From contig CAYJBH010000015.1 of NCBI GenBank assembly GCA_964368625.1, positions 3,118 through 67,117 on the forward strand: a stretch of 64,000 bases of DNA, in the 5' to 3' direction. This document shows, one piece after another, positions 48,536-58,985 of this stretch (positions are counted from its first letter, which is position 1; every line of letters begins with the position of its first letter). This DNA is from CAYJBH01 sp964368625. GTDB lineage: Bacteria; Bacillota; Clostridia; Oscillospirales; Ruminococcaceae. The notes beneath the pieces are model-generated. The model was given only the letters and a program-made list of their open reading frames with translations, had not been told where the DNA came from and searched no databases. A program made the translations under genes and the position numbers.

Positions 48536-48888
48536 CAGCCGTTCGGTCAAAAGATAGTAAAACCGAAACGGCGAAAGAAACGGATTGGCAAGAGATTGTT
48601 TCGATGTTGTTGTTTAATACAACGCTCACAAAAGAGGACATAAGAAACAGTTCTCTTGCCTTTCTTACAGCTATCATTCAAACGTTTGGCAAAAGAATGT
48701 GCGAACGTTTAGGTGTCCCGTACAAAGAGGAAACGGAAGAAACAAAACAAAACGCAATTGACAAAGACGAAAACGCATATCCGCTTTTGAAGACGGCGAA
48801 CAAGGAAAGATACACACGAAAAGGCAAAGTGTCTACAAAACAAGAGATAATAAACGCGTGGAGCGATTGCGCCAACATAACAGGATAA
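48532..48888 (+). CDS. gpT-like extension of the tail chaperone (by -1 frameshift)
   Basis: In the -1 frame translation goes on as LAAVRSKDSKTETAKE and then through MLLFNTTLTKEDIRNSSLAF to 48888, giving a fused product of about 277 residues. There is no good RBS for a separate start, which supports frameshift expression. Confidence 0.85.
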   Translation, partial: LAAVRSKDSKTETAKETDWQEIVSMLLFNTTLTKEDIRNSSLAFLTAIIQTFGKRMCERLGVPYKEETEETKQNAIDKDENAYPLLKTANKERYTRKGKVSTKQEIINAWSDCANITG

Positions 48889-48910
48889 TACAAGCGAAAG
48901 GAGGTAAAAC

Positions 48911-51900
48911 ATGGCGAATGAAACCATAACTAGGCATCTTGCGAAACTTGATTTTGACGTGAGCGGTGTTGCCAACCAATTAGGAAACGTAGAAACTATG
49001 CTTAAAAACGCAAGCGATGAGGCAGAAAATACAAAAAAGTCTTTTGATAAAGTTTTTGAAAATTTTTCAACACAAAAAAATATTTCTCCTATTTTAAACT
49101 ATGATGATGCAACAAAATACAAAAATGAACTTGAAGAAATACTGAAAACAAAAGGAGAGATATCAAAACTTCAATTCAAAACAGATGCCGACGGTGGGCT
49201 TTACGGAGCATCTGTAGAAATAACAGATAGCCAAGGAAAAAAAATAAGAGAAAGTTTTGAATTGGTACAAAAAAGTGTTGAAAACGCAAAAACTGGAGTT
49301 AAAGAATACGAATCCGCATGGGTTTCGAGCGGGAAAAATATATATCAAAGTCTGAAAACGCTTCAAGAGCAACAAGATGATTTTTACAAAAAAAACATGT
49401 CTCAATTCGATTTTGAAATTAAACAAAGAGAAATACAAGGACAAAATTTTTCAAAACAATTGAAAGAACAAATGCAAGGGCAACAGTTATTAAACAAAGA
49501 GATGGAAGCAGCAAAAGTCACATACGGTGGCGGCATTATTGACATGGTTAAATGGGAATTGCAGCATAGAGCTGTGATGCTTGCAGAGCAAGCGTTTACC
49601 GAACTCATTTCCGTTATGAAAGAAACGGAATTTGCCGTAATGGAGATAACGCGTGTTTTGAATGACGAAACATTGAACGTTAGCGCGTATACCGAGGAAA
49701 TGTATAATATTGGCGTTGCGTATGGGCGATTGTTTGAGGATGTTTCAGAAGTAACGTTGAGATTTGCGCAAGCCGGTTATGATGCAAATGACAGCTTGGA
49801 AATGACAAGAACAACTATGCTTGCGTTGAATACCGCTGAATTGGATGTAAACAACGCGACAAACAGTCTTATCGGTATAATGCAACAATGGAAAATGGAA
49901 GCCGAAGATTATGTTGATTTGGTTGACAAAATCAACATCACAGCGGATAACTACGCACTTACTTCGCAAGACCTCGTAGATGCTTTGTTGAAATCTTCCT
50001 CCGTTGCAAAAAATGCAGGAATTGAATTTAATGACCTTGTTTCGATTCTAACAACGTTAAAAGTTTCAAGCGGTCAAGCAGGTTCGGCGGTAGGCAACGC
50101 ATTCAGAAGTATTATATCCTACATTCAAAGACCTGCTTCGTTGGCAGGGTTTGAGGAAATGGGAATTGCGGTGTTTGCAGATGAAGCGAAAACGCAATTG
50201 CTTCCAATGATGGATATACTGCAAAACATGTCCGACAATTGGAAATCAATGGGCACTGCCGCGCAAGATGCTTTCCTATTGCAAAACAACGAAATGATCA
50301 AAACGCTTGACATCACTGGTGAGCTTGCAAGGGCAGAAGAAGAGCTTCGAGTAATGCAAGCCGAGGGTTCAGGTGCGTTGCAAGAAGAAATTGACCAGTC
50401 CGTTCTTGCAGCAGGTAATTTGCGTAGAAACTATTACATTGCATTGATGGAAAGTTGGGAAGAAGTTGCCAACGTAAACAAGACCGTTTCCGAGTATACA
50501 GGGTATTCCGCAAGAGAAAATGCAAAATACATGGACACATTGGAAGCGAAAACAAATAGCCTTGTTACCTCTTTGCATATGCTTGCTGTACAGGCCTCCG
50601 ATGCAGGTTTGCTTGATTTTGCAAAATGGCTGGTAGACACCTCAACATCGATTGTAAAACTAACAAAAGATGCAGGAGGTTTGAATGTTGTTGTTGGTTT
50701 TTTGGCAAGCGCGTTTTTAATGATCAAAAGACAGCAAATAAATGACTTTTTCAGCAAGGTGAGCGTTTCGTTGGACAAAACCGCATCGTCTGCTAAAAAG
50801 GCAGAAATGGGCTTGAAATCGATAGGTTTTGCCGGTTGGGCTTCAATAGCGGTTAGCGCAATAACTCTTGTTGTTGGCGCGATAAACTCTTACAACGAAG
50901 CTCAAAAACAGATGATCATTGAGAGTGGAGAAAGGGCAAAAAAACTGGCGGATGAAAACGATGCGTTATATGATCTTGAAGAAAGGTATAGACAATCTTT
51001 AACGTTAGATGAAGCATCCAAAAACGCTGAATTAGAATCTATTAAAAGTGAATTGGTATCAGCGTATGGAGCAGAAGCAAGCGCGATAGACGATGTAAAC
51101 AACAAAAGAAAAACCGCGCTTGATTTAATTGAGCAAGAAAGAAAAACGAACTATGATGAATGGTATTTGAACGAGTTTGATGCTTGGAAAGAAGCACGGC
51201 AAAAAATAGAAGAACAGCAACCTTTGTCGCTCAATCTTGGCACAGAGATGAATCCTGCACCGTTGATTACAGGAGAAATAGAAAAATACATTGATGCTTT
51301 TAATCAGGCGAACGGAACTATGCTTGAAATTAAAGGAGATTCTCTTACCGGGGCAGGAAATGCGATTGAAGAGGTTCAATTATTAACGAGCCTTTATAGC
51401 GAATATTCACAAAACCAAGAAGCAAGAAGACTTGCCGGTGAACAAGTTGCAGCGGAAGAAGAAACTTTCCTTAGGCTGATTCAAGAAAGAATCGAGATGT
51501 TAAAAGGCGTTACAAGCGTTTATCAGCAAGCATACGAATCGGGAAGTAGAATGGAAGCCGAAAACTACCTTCGCGAAGGTATGTATTTTGAAGCATTGGA
51601 AGCAGAACAAAGCATTGAAAATTTGGAACGACTAAAGCAGGTTGCAGATGATAATATTGAATCTGAAAGTATACTTGCAGAAATGTGGGCATTGCTTGAC
51701 GAAAGAGCGCAAATGCTTGGTATAACTTTTTCAGAAGTTGCGACAGAAATTGAAAATGTGGGGGATTCAACAGAAAGCGTTGCAATCTCAATCGATGAAA
51801 TGAAAGAAGGAATGGCAGAAGCGCAAGAATCAGTTGACGGATTGAAAGGGAAGTTGTCCGAACTGCAATCTTCCTATTCAACTTTGCAGGGCATTGTTTC

Positions 51901-53200
51901 GGAATACAACGAAACGGGGCAAGTAACTGCTGACATGATCATATCGTTAATGGGAATGGGATATGAATACGTTGACGTTTTGGAATACCAAAATGGCGCA
52001 ATGTCCATCAATGAATCAAAGCTCTATGCATTACAACAAGCGAGAACTGCCGATGCGGAAGCGGCAATAAAAGAGCAATTCGCTTTAAATGTTTTGTCTA
52101 TTGCAACAAACGCGGCTGCTGATGCTTCAAACAACGCAACGATTCAAGCAAGCTACCTAAGACCTGCTTTTGCTAACTTGTCGGGCGAAACACAGCATCT
52201 TGCAGGTTCTTTATTCGATGCAGCAGGTGCAGGGTTATCGCTATCAAATGTTTTATCCGCATTAAACAACAGTGGGTTTGATGCAACTGGAATAGGTCAA
52301 GCGTATCAAAATCAAATCAATCAAGCAATAAATGCAACAAACACGCTTCTTGGAGCGTTGGGTGGGATGTCGCTTGGTGGAAGTAGTGGGTTCACACCGT
52401 CAATTCCAACATACAGCAGTGGTGGTGGCGGCGGTGGTTCAAGTAGTTCAAGTGCCGAAAGAGAAAGAATACAAGCACAAATAGACAACATCAACAGCGT
52501 AGCGCAAGCAGAAATCGATGCATTGCAAAGAGTTCAGGAGCAAAGGGATCGTAACCGTGAAATTGAAGATGCTATGGATGACATCGAAAGCGCAAGGTCA
52601 AGAAGTGGCATAGAAGCAAGAAAAGCGGAATACGAAGCCGAAAAAGAACTTGCAGAAAAACGCGAAGATTGGGACACGGAAGATAAAATTGCAGCGATTG
52701 AAGCCGAACGCGATGCGCAAGTAGAGGCTTTGCAAGCGCAAATGGATGCTTTATCTTCGGGTTCAAGCGGTGTTTCGTCCGGCATTAGTTCAATGCGAAC
52801 CAATCTTACAAGCGCACTTGAAACAGGTGTTGAAGAAACAGAAGAAGCAAGCGAACTGATGCATGATGCGGTAGTTGATGAGTTTGCAAATCCAATCGCG
52901 AATGACTTGGTAAGCTCTTTTGAAATGGGCATGGAAATAATCGGCAAAATGGCAGTGAACCATTCGCGTTACATGTTTAACGTGTATCGGAGCGAGTTCA
53001 TAGAACCAATGTACAGTGCGCTTGTGAACATGCCTTTTAACGTCGGTTCTTTGCCGACTATGAACGGAAGTGCGCAAACCACAAACAACACAACAAACAA
53101 TATCAACTTTGAAAATCAGAACAACATAACGAGTGCTTTTGACGAAAGAAACATGCTTTCTCGGTACAGCCGTCAATTGATGGAAGGATTAAACAGATAA
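48911..53200 (+). CDS. tail tape measure protein
   Basis: The 1429-residue protein has an N-terminal coiled coil, a TP901-type core (about 210-500: LDVNNATNSLIGIMQQWKME, AGSAVGNAFRSIISYIQRP), hydrophobic segments at about 590-655 (VVVGFLASAFLMI; WASIAVSAITLVVGAI), further coiled coils, a Gly/Ser-rich linker and a C-terminal region ending in an Asn-rich tail. It sets tail length; the size implies a long flexible tail near 200 nm by the usual 1.5 Angstrom per residue rule. Confidence 0.95.
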   Translation: MANETITRHLAKLDFDVSGVANQLGNVETMLKNASDEAENTKKSFDKVFENFSTQKNISPILNYDDATKYKNELEEILKTKGEISKLQFKTDADGGLYGASVEITDSQGKKIRESFELVQKSVENAKTGVKEYESAWVSSGKNIYQSLKTLQEQQDDFYKKNMSQFDFEIKQREIQGQNFSKQLKEQMQGQQLLNKEMEAAKVTYGGGIIDMVKWELQHRAVMLAEQAFTELISVMKETEFAVMEITRVLNDETLNVSAYTEEMYNIGVAYGRLFEDVSEVTLRFAQAGYDANDSLEMTRTTMLALNTAELDVNNATNSLIGIMQQWKMEAEDYVDLVDKINITADNYALTSQDLVDALLKSSSVAKNAGIEFNDLVSILTTLKVSSGQAGSAVGNAFRSIISYIQRPASLAGFEEMGIAVFADEAKTQLLPMMDILQNMSDNWKSMGTAAQDAFLLQNNEMIKTLDITGELARAEEELRVMQAEGSGALQEEIDQSVLAAGNLRRNYYIALMESWEEVANVNKTVSEYTGYSARENAKYMDTLEAKTNSLVTSLHMLAVQASDAGLLDFAKWLVDTSTSIVKLTKDAGGLNVVVGFLASAFLMIKRQQINDFFSKVSVSLDKTASSAKKAEMGLKSIGFAGWASIAVSAITLVVGAINSYNEAQKQMIIESGERAKKLADENDALYDLEERYRQSLTLDEASKNAELESIKSELVSAYGAEASAIDDVNNKRKTALDLIEQERKTNYDEWYLNEFDAWKEARQKIEEQQPLSLNLGTEMNPAPLITGEIEKYIDAFNQANGTMLEIKGDSLTGAGNAIEEVQLLTSLYSEYSQNQEARRLAGEQVAAEEETFLRLIQERIEMLKGVTSVYQQAYESGSRMEAENYLREGMYFEALEAEQSIENLERLKQVADDNIESESILAEMWALLDERAQMLGITFSEVATEIENVGDSTESVAISIDEMKEGMAEAQESVDGLKGKLSELQSSYSTLQGIVSEYNETGQVTADMIISLMGMGYEYVDVLEYQNGAMSINESKLYALQQARTADAEAAIKEQFALNVLSIATNAAADASNNATIQASYLRPAFANLSGETQHLAGSLFDAAGAGLSLSNVLSALNNSGFDATGIGQAYQNQINQAINATNTLLGALGGMSLGGSSGFTPSIPTYSSGGGGGGSSSSSAERERIQAQIDNINSVAQAEIDALQRVQEQRDRNREIEDAMDDIESARSRSGIEARKAEYEAEKELAEKREDWDTEDKIAAIEAERDAQVEALQAQMDALSSGSSGVSSGISSMRTNLTSALETGVEETEEASELMHDAVVDEFANPIANDLVSSFEMGMEIIGKMAVNHSRYMFNVYRSEFIEPMYSALVNMPFNVGSLPTMNGSAQTTNNTTNNINFENQNNITSAFDERNMLSRYSRQLMEGLNR

Positions 53201-53213
53201 AGGAGAGTTTTTT

Positions 53214-53840
53214 ATGAAAAACATGATATTCAATTCGTTTTTTGGAAAAATTTTAGAACAAATGGCTAAACATCCTGAAAAAATAACGGAAAAACAAGAA
53301 AGGATGCTCGAAAAATGGTATCATGACCTTTGCAAAGCTCACGGAATTTCAGAAGGCGCAAAATGGTGCGTTGATTGGAAAGTTAAAAAATTCTTTGATG
53401 AAGAAACGTTTGCGAAAGGCGTTCCTTACGAAACTTGCTTGTCTAAAGCCAATGTTGTTTTGGACGTTGGAGCAAACACGATTTTGAAACTAATCGGTGG
53501 AATCAGCGGTGCAGTGGCGTTTAGTAATGCAAATGCACAAATAGGCGTTGGCACTGATGTTACGCCTGAAAACGCAGCGCAAACAGGATTGCAAGCAACT
53601 GGATCAAACGTATATTACAAAGGGATGGAAGGCGGCTATCCAATCGTAAACGGGCGCAGCATAACATTTAAAGCAAACTATGGAAGCTCGGAAGCTAATT
53701 TTCCGTGGAATGAATTTGCGGTAGTCAACGGCACAGGTGTTGGCGGTATTTCCCTGAATCGCAAAGTTGAAAACTTGGGGACAAAGGCAACCGGCATTTG
53801 GAGTTTGGAAGTTACAATCAGCGTTACATCTAACACTTAA
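53214..53840 (+). CDS. tail/baseplate-associated protein, 208 aa
   Basis: Helical N-terminus (about 1-85) and a beta-rich domain from LDVGANTILKLIGGISG to the end, with NANAQIGVGTDVTPENAAQT. This late-beta layout occurs in tail accessory proteins after tape measure genes. Role inferred. Confidence 0.65.
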   Translation: MKNMIFNSFFGKILEQMAKHPEKITEKQERMLEKWYHDLCKAHGISEGAKWCVDWKVKKFFDEETFAKGVPYETCLSKANVVLDVGANTILKLIGGISGAVAFSNANAQIGVGTDVTPENAAQTGLQATGSNVYYKGMEGGYPIVNGRSITFKANYGSSEANFPWNEFAVVNGTGVGGISLNRKVENLGTKATGIWSLEVTISVTSNT

Positions 53841-53859
53841 TAACAAAGGGGTGTAAAAT

Positions 53860-55062
53860 ATGGCTAAGTTGCCCATTTATGATCCATTAAGTGGAGAGAT
53901 AACCAGTGCGCTTATTTCAGGTATAATCGAATCCGCAAGCAAAATGAGTAGCATTCTCAATCTAAAGACAAGAAATATAACGGATTCTTTGCTTAGCGAA
54001 GTTTATATTGGCGAGGATGACAGGTATAGAATATACCAAGTTAAAGAAGGACACAGGCTTTGGCTTGTGTCTCCTTCTCCCGTTATCAAAATCAATGGTG
54101 TTGAAACATCAACAACCGCAGGAAATTATGATATCGACTATATAGGTGGAAGTATTAAGTTTCAACCTGATCATCGTTTAAGCGCAGAAAGCACTGTAAG
54201 TGTTTCGGCAACCATTTTGGACGAAAGCAGCGAAACGCTATTAGAAATTGCAGAAAGAATCACAACCGTTGAAAGGATCGCAGAAAAATACAAGGGCGAT
54301 TATGATACGATAGAATCGTTGCAACAAGCTCATCCTACTGCATACGATGGAGATTATGCGATCGTTCTTGGTGAACTTAATTCTTTTTTTGTATGGAATT
54401 CCGATGATGGGATTTGGATTGAAGCCAAAAAAGAAGTTGACATGTCAAACTACTACACCAAAGCAGAATCCGACAATCTTTTAGGAGGGAAAGAACCTTC
54501 CATTGCTGCAAAGGGAAGTGCCGTAACAGATGATGATTTTTATTATGGTGGGCGAAAACAATGGATTGACGTTTTTGCAAAGGTTAGAAATGCCGTACTG
54601 ACAGGGCTTTCGACTTTAACAAAAACAGCAGTTGCTGCAACAGACACGGTTATCCAAGCCATTGGAAAGCTCCAAGCGCAAATTACTGACTACAAAAAAA
54701 CGAACGATGAAGCGGTTCAAAGTCTTAATAATAGCAAAGTGTCAAACACAAGAAAAATAAACGGTCAAAATTTATCAACTGACGTTTATTTGGATGCAGT
54801 TTATAATGCAACGGTTTCGGTTGATTGGGTTTCCGACAATGGAATATACAAACAAAACGTGGCAATAGACGGCATTAACGAAACGGATGTTGCAACTCTT
54901 TACCTTGTACCGTCCGACACGTTAGAAACGGCAAGGAATCAAATAGATGCTTATTCCATGATATACAAGGCAACAACAAGTGATAACCTGCTTACACTAT
55001 ATTCCACTATTATTTTGACAGTTGAATTGCCAATTCAATTGGTCGTTTCAAAAATCCAATAA
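53860..55062 (+). CDS. baseplate / upper fibre protein, 400 aa
   Basis: Beta domain, helical coiled region (SETLLEIAERITTVERIAEK), a short carbohydrate-module-like stretch (TAYDGDYAIVLGELNSFFVW), then YYTKAESDNLLGGKE, the collagen-free fibre linker common in phage fibres, and a C-terminal beta domain. Likely part of the adsorption apparatus. Confidence 0.7.
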   Translation: MAKLPIYDPLSGEITSALISGIIESASKMSSILNLKTRNITDSLLSEVYIGEDDRYRIYQVKEGHRLWLVSPSPVIKINGVETSTTAGNYDIDYIGGSIKFQPDHRLSAESTVSVSATILDESSETLLEIAERITTVERIAEKYKGDYDTIESLQQAHPTAYDGDYAIVLGELNSFFVWNSDDGIWIEAKKEVDMSNYYTKAESDNLLGGKEPSIAAKGSAVTDDDFYYGGRKQWIDVFAKVRNAVLTGLSTLTKTAVAATDTVIQAIGKLQAQITDYKKTNDEAVQSLNNSKVSNTRKINGQNLSTDVYLDAVYNATVSVDWVSDNGIYKQNVAIDGINETDVATLYLVPSDTLETARNQIDAYSMIYKATTSDNLLTLYSTIILTVELPIQLVVSKIQ

Positions 55063-55076
55063 AGAAGGTGCGAAAC

Positions 55077-56366
55077 TTGGCAAACTATAACAGTGGGATA
55101 AAATACAATGTCATGCCCGGAAGCGGTGGAGCTAGATACAATTCTGCTCCATTTGTTTTCCGTGTTGTTATACGTGATGATTTTTTGTTTTCGGATGAAA
55201 TTACCGTTGATTTTGGCAAATACATATTGTCTGATGGCGTTTTGGCGTTGGATTCCTCCGATTCTAATGCGGTTTACACGCTGAAAACAACGGTAAACAT
55301 CGAAGACGATGATATAAAATACAGTGGATTGTTTGCAGTTGCAGAAAACATGAACGTAGTTGAAACGGTGTTAAATCAATATGCTTCTTTGTTCTTTACT
55401 GAACATTTTAATGCTTTTGAAAATGGCTTGTTTCAACTTAACGAGATCATAGCGCAAGAAAATTTGCAATTCAAAGAACTTTCGGAAATTGAAGCAGTTT
55501 TGAATGCATTAGATTTTGCAGAATTTGAAGATGCTTATAATGTTTTTTTCAGCATTTTTAGGCAGGAAAACATGAATTTGACGGACTATCCACCAAGGAC
55601 TTCCGAATCAGATTTTTACGTCACAAAAGGCGAAGGTGGCGTTGGAGACGTCCTAATGCCTTTTAATCTGATTATAGACTATTCAAGAACGAACATTGAC
55701 TTCATGCCGGAAGCGGAGGACACATCTGTTAGCATTATGGGTATAGATGGTGAAATTGTTCAAGATACAGTTTACAAAAGCAGAAAATTTGATATATTTG
55801 CTGTGTCACAAGATGGTTTGAGCTTGGAAGAAAAAGAGCAAATCAAAAAGCAAATAGCAAAAATATTGAACTCTGTAAAAAAAGGGAAGAAAATACTAAC
55901 GTTTGCAGATCAAAGCACATCTTTTGAGGTGAAATACAGTGGTTTGGCAAGTGCAACGAACAAACCTTCTTGGGTTGATTTTGAAATACCTTTGAAATCC
56001 GAATCGGCATATGGTTACAGTCAATTTGTCAAGTCTCTTGATGGTAGCGGACTAATTTCCAACAATGGAGACAAAGAAATCGGTGTAGTCATAAAAATAA
56101 AAGGTTCTATCACTAATCCTTCATTTTTGCTTGGCGATAGAGCATTTACGTGGAACGGCAAAATAAACGCAAACGAAACGCTAGTGATCGACACAAACAC
56201 AATTTCTTGCTACAAGATTCTTTCCAACAACACGAAAGAAAACGCCAAAAAATATCTTGATGGAGAACCTGACAAAAAAATTCCGATCGGTAGCGTTGCT
56301 TTAACGATAAGCGGAAATATAGAAAGCCATTTTCATACCGAATGGAGAGAAATGGTATTGTATTAA
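55077..56366 (+). CDS. distal tail protein (Dit-like), 429 aa
   Basis: TTG at 55077 is placed 6 nt after AAGAAGGTG; GTG at 55068 overlaps that RBS. Typical Dit order after the tape measure genes: N-terminal half-barrel, SRKFDIFAVSQDGLSLEEKE, and C-terminal galectin-like region (ESHFHTEWREMVL). Joins tail tube to tip. Confidence 0.72.
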   Translation: MANYNSGIKYNVMPGSGGARYNSAPFVFRVVIRDDFLFSDEITVDFGKYILSDGVLALDSSDSNAVYTLKTTVNIEDDDIKYSGLFAVAENMNVVETVLNQYASLFFTEHFNAFENGLFQLNEIIAQENLQFKELSEIEAVLNALDFAEFEDAYNVFFSIFRQENMNLTDYPPRTSESDFYVTKGEGGVGDVLMPFNLIIDYSRTNIDFMPEAEDTSVSIMGIDGEIVQDTVYKSRKFDIFAVSQDGLSLEEKEQIKKQIAKILNSVKKGKKILTFADQSTSFEVKYSGLASATNKPSWVDFEIPLKSESAYGYSQFVKSLDGSGLISNNGDKEIGVVIKIKGSITNPSFLLGDRAFTWNGKINANETLVIDTNTISCYKILSNNTKENAKKYLDGEPDKKIPIGSVALTISGNIESHFHTEWREMVLY

Positions 56367-56378
56367 GGTGGTGTTAAT

Positions 56379-58559
56379 ATGTCCGTAAGAGAAAGAACAA
56401 AGACGGTATTTGTTTATGAAAATGGTGATTTTTCAAGGAATATCGCTATGTTTACGCCTGATATTTCGAGTGCACAAGATAATTTAATCAATCCGACTGT
56501 TAAAGTGGATCAAAACGGTGAAAGCACGTTTAAGTTTTCCATGTACATTAAAAGTGACAAGTGGAAAGACATCAAACACTTTGAAAACATTTATCAAGTG
56601 GACGGAAGACGATACACAGCATTGAACGCGGATGCTTTTGAGTACGTTGGTGACTTTGTGAACGTAACCCTTGTTGAAACTTGGTATTTGCTTGACAAAG
56701 ACTTTGTTCAAGCTCATAATACCGATCCCGAACGAGAGGGAATAGATGAACAATCCGTTGTGTTGTTGCCAAAAAGCACAGAAAAACTTATCATAAATGG
56801 CGTTGCGCATAACGACAATGAAGTTCCCTATCCACGCGGTAGTGCCGGTTACAATTTGTGGGCGATTCTTAAAGATACAAACTGGAAACTTGATGTTTGC
56901 GATGTGATTGTTGATGGATTTTCCGCGGAAGATGACTACGGTGTTTTCAACGTTGAAACAGACATGAAAAGCGTGCTTGAAAACATCACAAACATACAAT
57001 CACTTTACGGTGGTATTCTTGTTTGGGATAGCATCAACAACCTTGTTAGCTTGCGTGACGAAGACAAATGGGATTCTGATTATGGGTTTGAGATAAGAGA
57101 AGGCAAGAACCTAAAAGAAAAGCCAACAATCAGAATTGACAATGATATATATACAGTTGTTTACCCTCTCGGTGATGGGAACTTGAACATTAAAGATGTG
57201 AACGGTGGCAAATCATATATTGAAAACTTCTCTTATACTAAAGGAATTTACAAAAAAAATATAAAAAACACAGATATATACGACCAAAAACAATTGAAAT
57301 TTTGGGGAAATAGGCAACTAGAATATCTTTCAAAGCCAAGAAAAGAAATCGTTGCCAACATGGTCGACGTTAGCACAACCGAAGAGCAAAATTTTGAAAA
57401 ATTTGGTCTTAACGACATTGCTAGCGTATACTATATAGATCCCGACACAGGAGAACAAAGCGAAGATTCACAACGGATTGTTTCTGTTGAATACAACGTG
57501 TATGCGCCATTTGATTGTTCGGTTTCTCTTGGCGATGCAAAAATGAATATAAAGGAGCTATTGAAACAAGTTTTTGACAGCAGCAATCTTACCGATGACA
57601 CCATTGGTGGAGATGGAACAATTTCGAGCGACAACATTCATATCAGTTCACCCGGTGGAGGTGGATATGGTGGGTATCAATCGCTGACGGATTTTCGAGA
57701 AAGTATAACAGAATTTGTGAAAGATACGGAAGACGAATTTATTCACACCTACAGCGCAATAACCCAACTTTCCGATGAATTTGGTTCTTTCATAAAAATC
57801 CAAACAGGTTTTAACGATACTACGACTAGTACCGCAGCAAAAGTTGAAGTTGTTTCAACTGAACTTCTTTCCATGGTTGAAATACTAACAGAGTTTAACG
57901 ATGGTACGGCTGATAGCTCTGCAAGTGTTACAACTCTTTCGGATGCATTTAAATCTTTTGTCGAAATCCAAGCAGAGTATAACACTACTACAACTGATTC
58001 TGCCACAAGCATTACAACCCTTTCAGGCAAATTTGAATCTTTTGTCGAAATCCAAGCAGAGTATAACACTACTACAACTGATTCTGCCGCAAGCATTACA
58101 ACCCTTTCAGGCAAATTTGAATCTTTTGTCGAAACGCAAGCAGAGTATAACACTAATACAACTAAAAGCCTTGCATCGATAAAAATAACCGCTGATGATG
58201 CAAGTGCCTCAATTGAATTGGTCGCGAAAAGAACAGATGGTATAGACAATAGGGGCGGTCTCGTTAAAATTACGGATAGAACCGTTCTGATAACTACGTA
58301 TCAAAGCGGTCATTATTTTTATGCTACACAAAATTCAATATCTTTGAATGGTAATGTTATAATTGAAGGGAATAACGTAGCGTGGAAAACGGAAAACGTT
58401 CTTACATCTGCTTCCGTGAATACAAATGCAGTATACAAAACAACGATAAATTATATCGACCAAAACGGAAACAACGCAAGCAGAACCGTATTAACAGGTG
58501 TTAGCAGCCTTTTACTTCAAAAAAGCAGTACTAATATATCATACCTAGGCAAAGCGTAA
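56379..58559 (+). CDS. tail-tip (Tal-like) protein with 28-residue repeats
   Basis: The 726-residue protein's N-terminal part (about 1-390) resembles tail-associated lysin hub domains (gp27-like). From about 470 to 609 it carries five tandem copies of a 28-residue unit with the consensus SFVEIQAEYNTTTTDSAxSI, then a C-terminal beta domain. It closes the tail tip and probably contacts the host surface. No peptidase motif was seen. Confidence 0.78.
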   Translation: MSVRERTKTVFVYENGDFSRNIAMFTPDISSAQDNLINPTVKVDQNGESTFKFSMYIKSDKWKDIKHFENIYQVDGRRYTALNADAFEYVGDFVNVTLVETWYLLDKDFVQAHNTDPEREGIDEQSVVLLPKSTEKLIINGVAHNDNEVPYPRGSAGYNLWAILKDTNWKLDVCDVIVDGFSAEDDYGVFNVETDMKSVLENITNIQSLYGGILVWDSINNLVSLRDEDKWDSDYGFEIREGKNLKEKPTIRIDNDIYTVVYPLGDGNLNIKDVNGGKSYIENFSYTKGIYKKNIKNTDIYDQKQLKFWGNRQLEYLSKPRKEIVANMVDVSTTEEQNFEKFGLNDIASVYYIDPDTGEQSEDSQRIVSVEYNVYAPFDCSVSLGDAKMNIKELLKQVFDSSNLTDDTIGGDGTISSDNIHISSPGGGGYGGYQSLTDFRESITEFVKDTEDEFIHTYSAITQLSDEFGSFIKIQTGFNDTTTSTAAKVEVVSTELLSMVEILTEFNDGTADSSASVTTLSDAFKSFVEIQAEYNTTTTDSATSITTLSGKFESFVEIQAEYNTTTTDSAASITTLSGKFESFVETQAEYNTNTTKSLASIKITADDASASIELVAKRTDGIDNRGGLVKITDRTVLITTYQSGHYFYATQNSISLNGNVIIEGNNVAWKTENVLTSASVNTNAVYKTTINYIDQNGNNASRTVLTGVSSLLLQKSSTNISYLGKA
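57786..58205 (+). repeat. 84-bp tandem repeat, five copies
   Basis: Copies start at 57786, 57870, 57954, 58038 and 58122. The third and fourth are nearly identical at DNA level, the first two more diverged, so the array expanded recently by duplication. It encodes the tail-tip repeat. Confidence 0.88.
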
Positions 58560-58564
58560 AAAAA

Positions 58565-58590
58565 TTCCCTCCTTTTTAGGAGGGTTTTGT
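58565..58590. terminator. bidirectional terminator between convergent operons
   Basis: CCCTCC / GGAGGG around a T-rich loop, with TTTTGTTTT on the plus side and a run of seven T on the minus side. It ends the rightward late operon and the leftward block. Confidence 0.9.
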
Positions 58591-58971
58591 TTTGTCGCAA
58601 TATTGAACGATGGATAAGATTTCCTGCGCATTCATCCATGCAGATTCCTCTTTTGCGTAAAAGCAATTGTCGAAGTCTTCAAAAACAATATCAAGCGGTG
58701 GTATTTGTTCCAATTCAACGTCAAGGACTTTTTCCATCTCAATTTGATATGCTTTCAAATTCTCCCCACTCAAATTGTAAAAACCTGCTTTTTCTTCGTC
58801 CGGCACTCCGTAACGATCAAGAAATTTTTGTTTTTCTTGTCCGATAAATTCAATCATTGGTTTTGCTTGATTGTAAAACTTCGCCACCATCAAATCCTTT
58901 TTTGGATCTTGGAAGCAAACGGAAAGTAATTTTGTGCATATTTCCATTGTGGGCAAGTCTTTGTATTTCAT
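58576..58971 (-). CDS. DUF1617-like protein, 131 aa
   Basis: The protein has MKYKDLPTMEICTKLLSVCF, QKQKFLDRYGVPDEEK, EMEKVLDVELEQIPPLDIVF. This matches DUF1617-type proteins found near phage tail genes. On the minus strand, convergent with the tail operon. Its stop lies in the shared terminator. Confidence 0.62.
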   Translation of the reverse strand: MKYKDLPTMEICTKLLSVCFQDPKKDLMVAKFYNQAKPMIEFIGQEKQKFLDRYGVPDEEKAGFYNLSGENLKAYQIEMEKVLDVELEQIPPLDIVFEDFDNCFYAKEESAWMNAQEILSIVQYCDKTKPS

Positions 58972-58985
58972 TTTATTTCTCCTTA

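Noticed and set aside
57901..58182. 93-residue frame over the tail-tip repeats
   Set aside because: Shadow frame produced by the 84-bp repeat; the main frame is intact across it.
57786..58205. CRISPR-like repeat array
   Set aside because: Repeats are contiguous, in frame and coding; there are no spacers. No CRISPR array was seen anywhere in the window.
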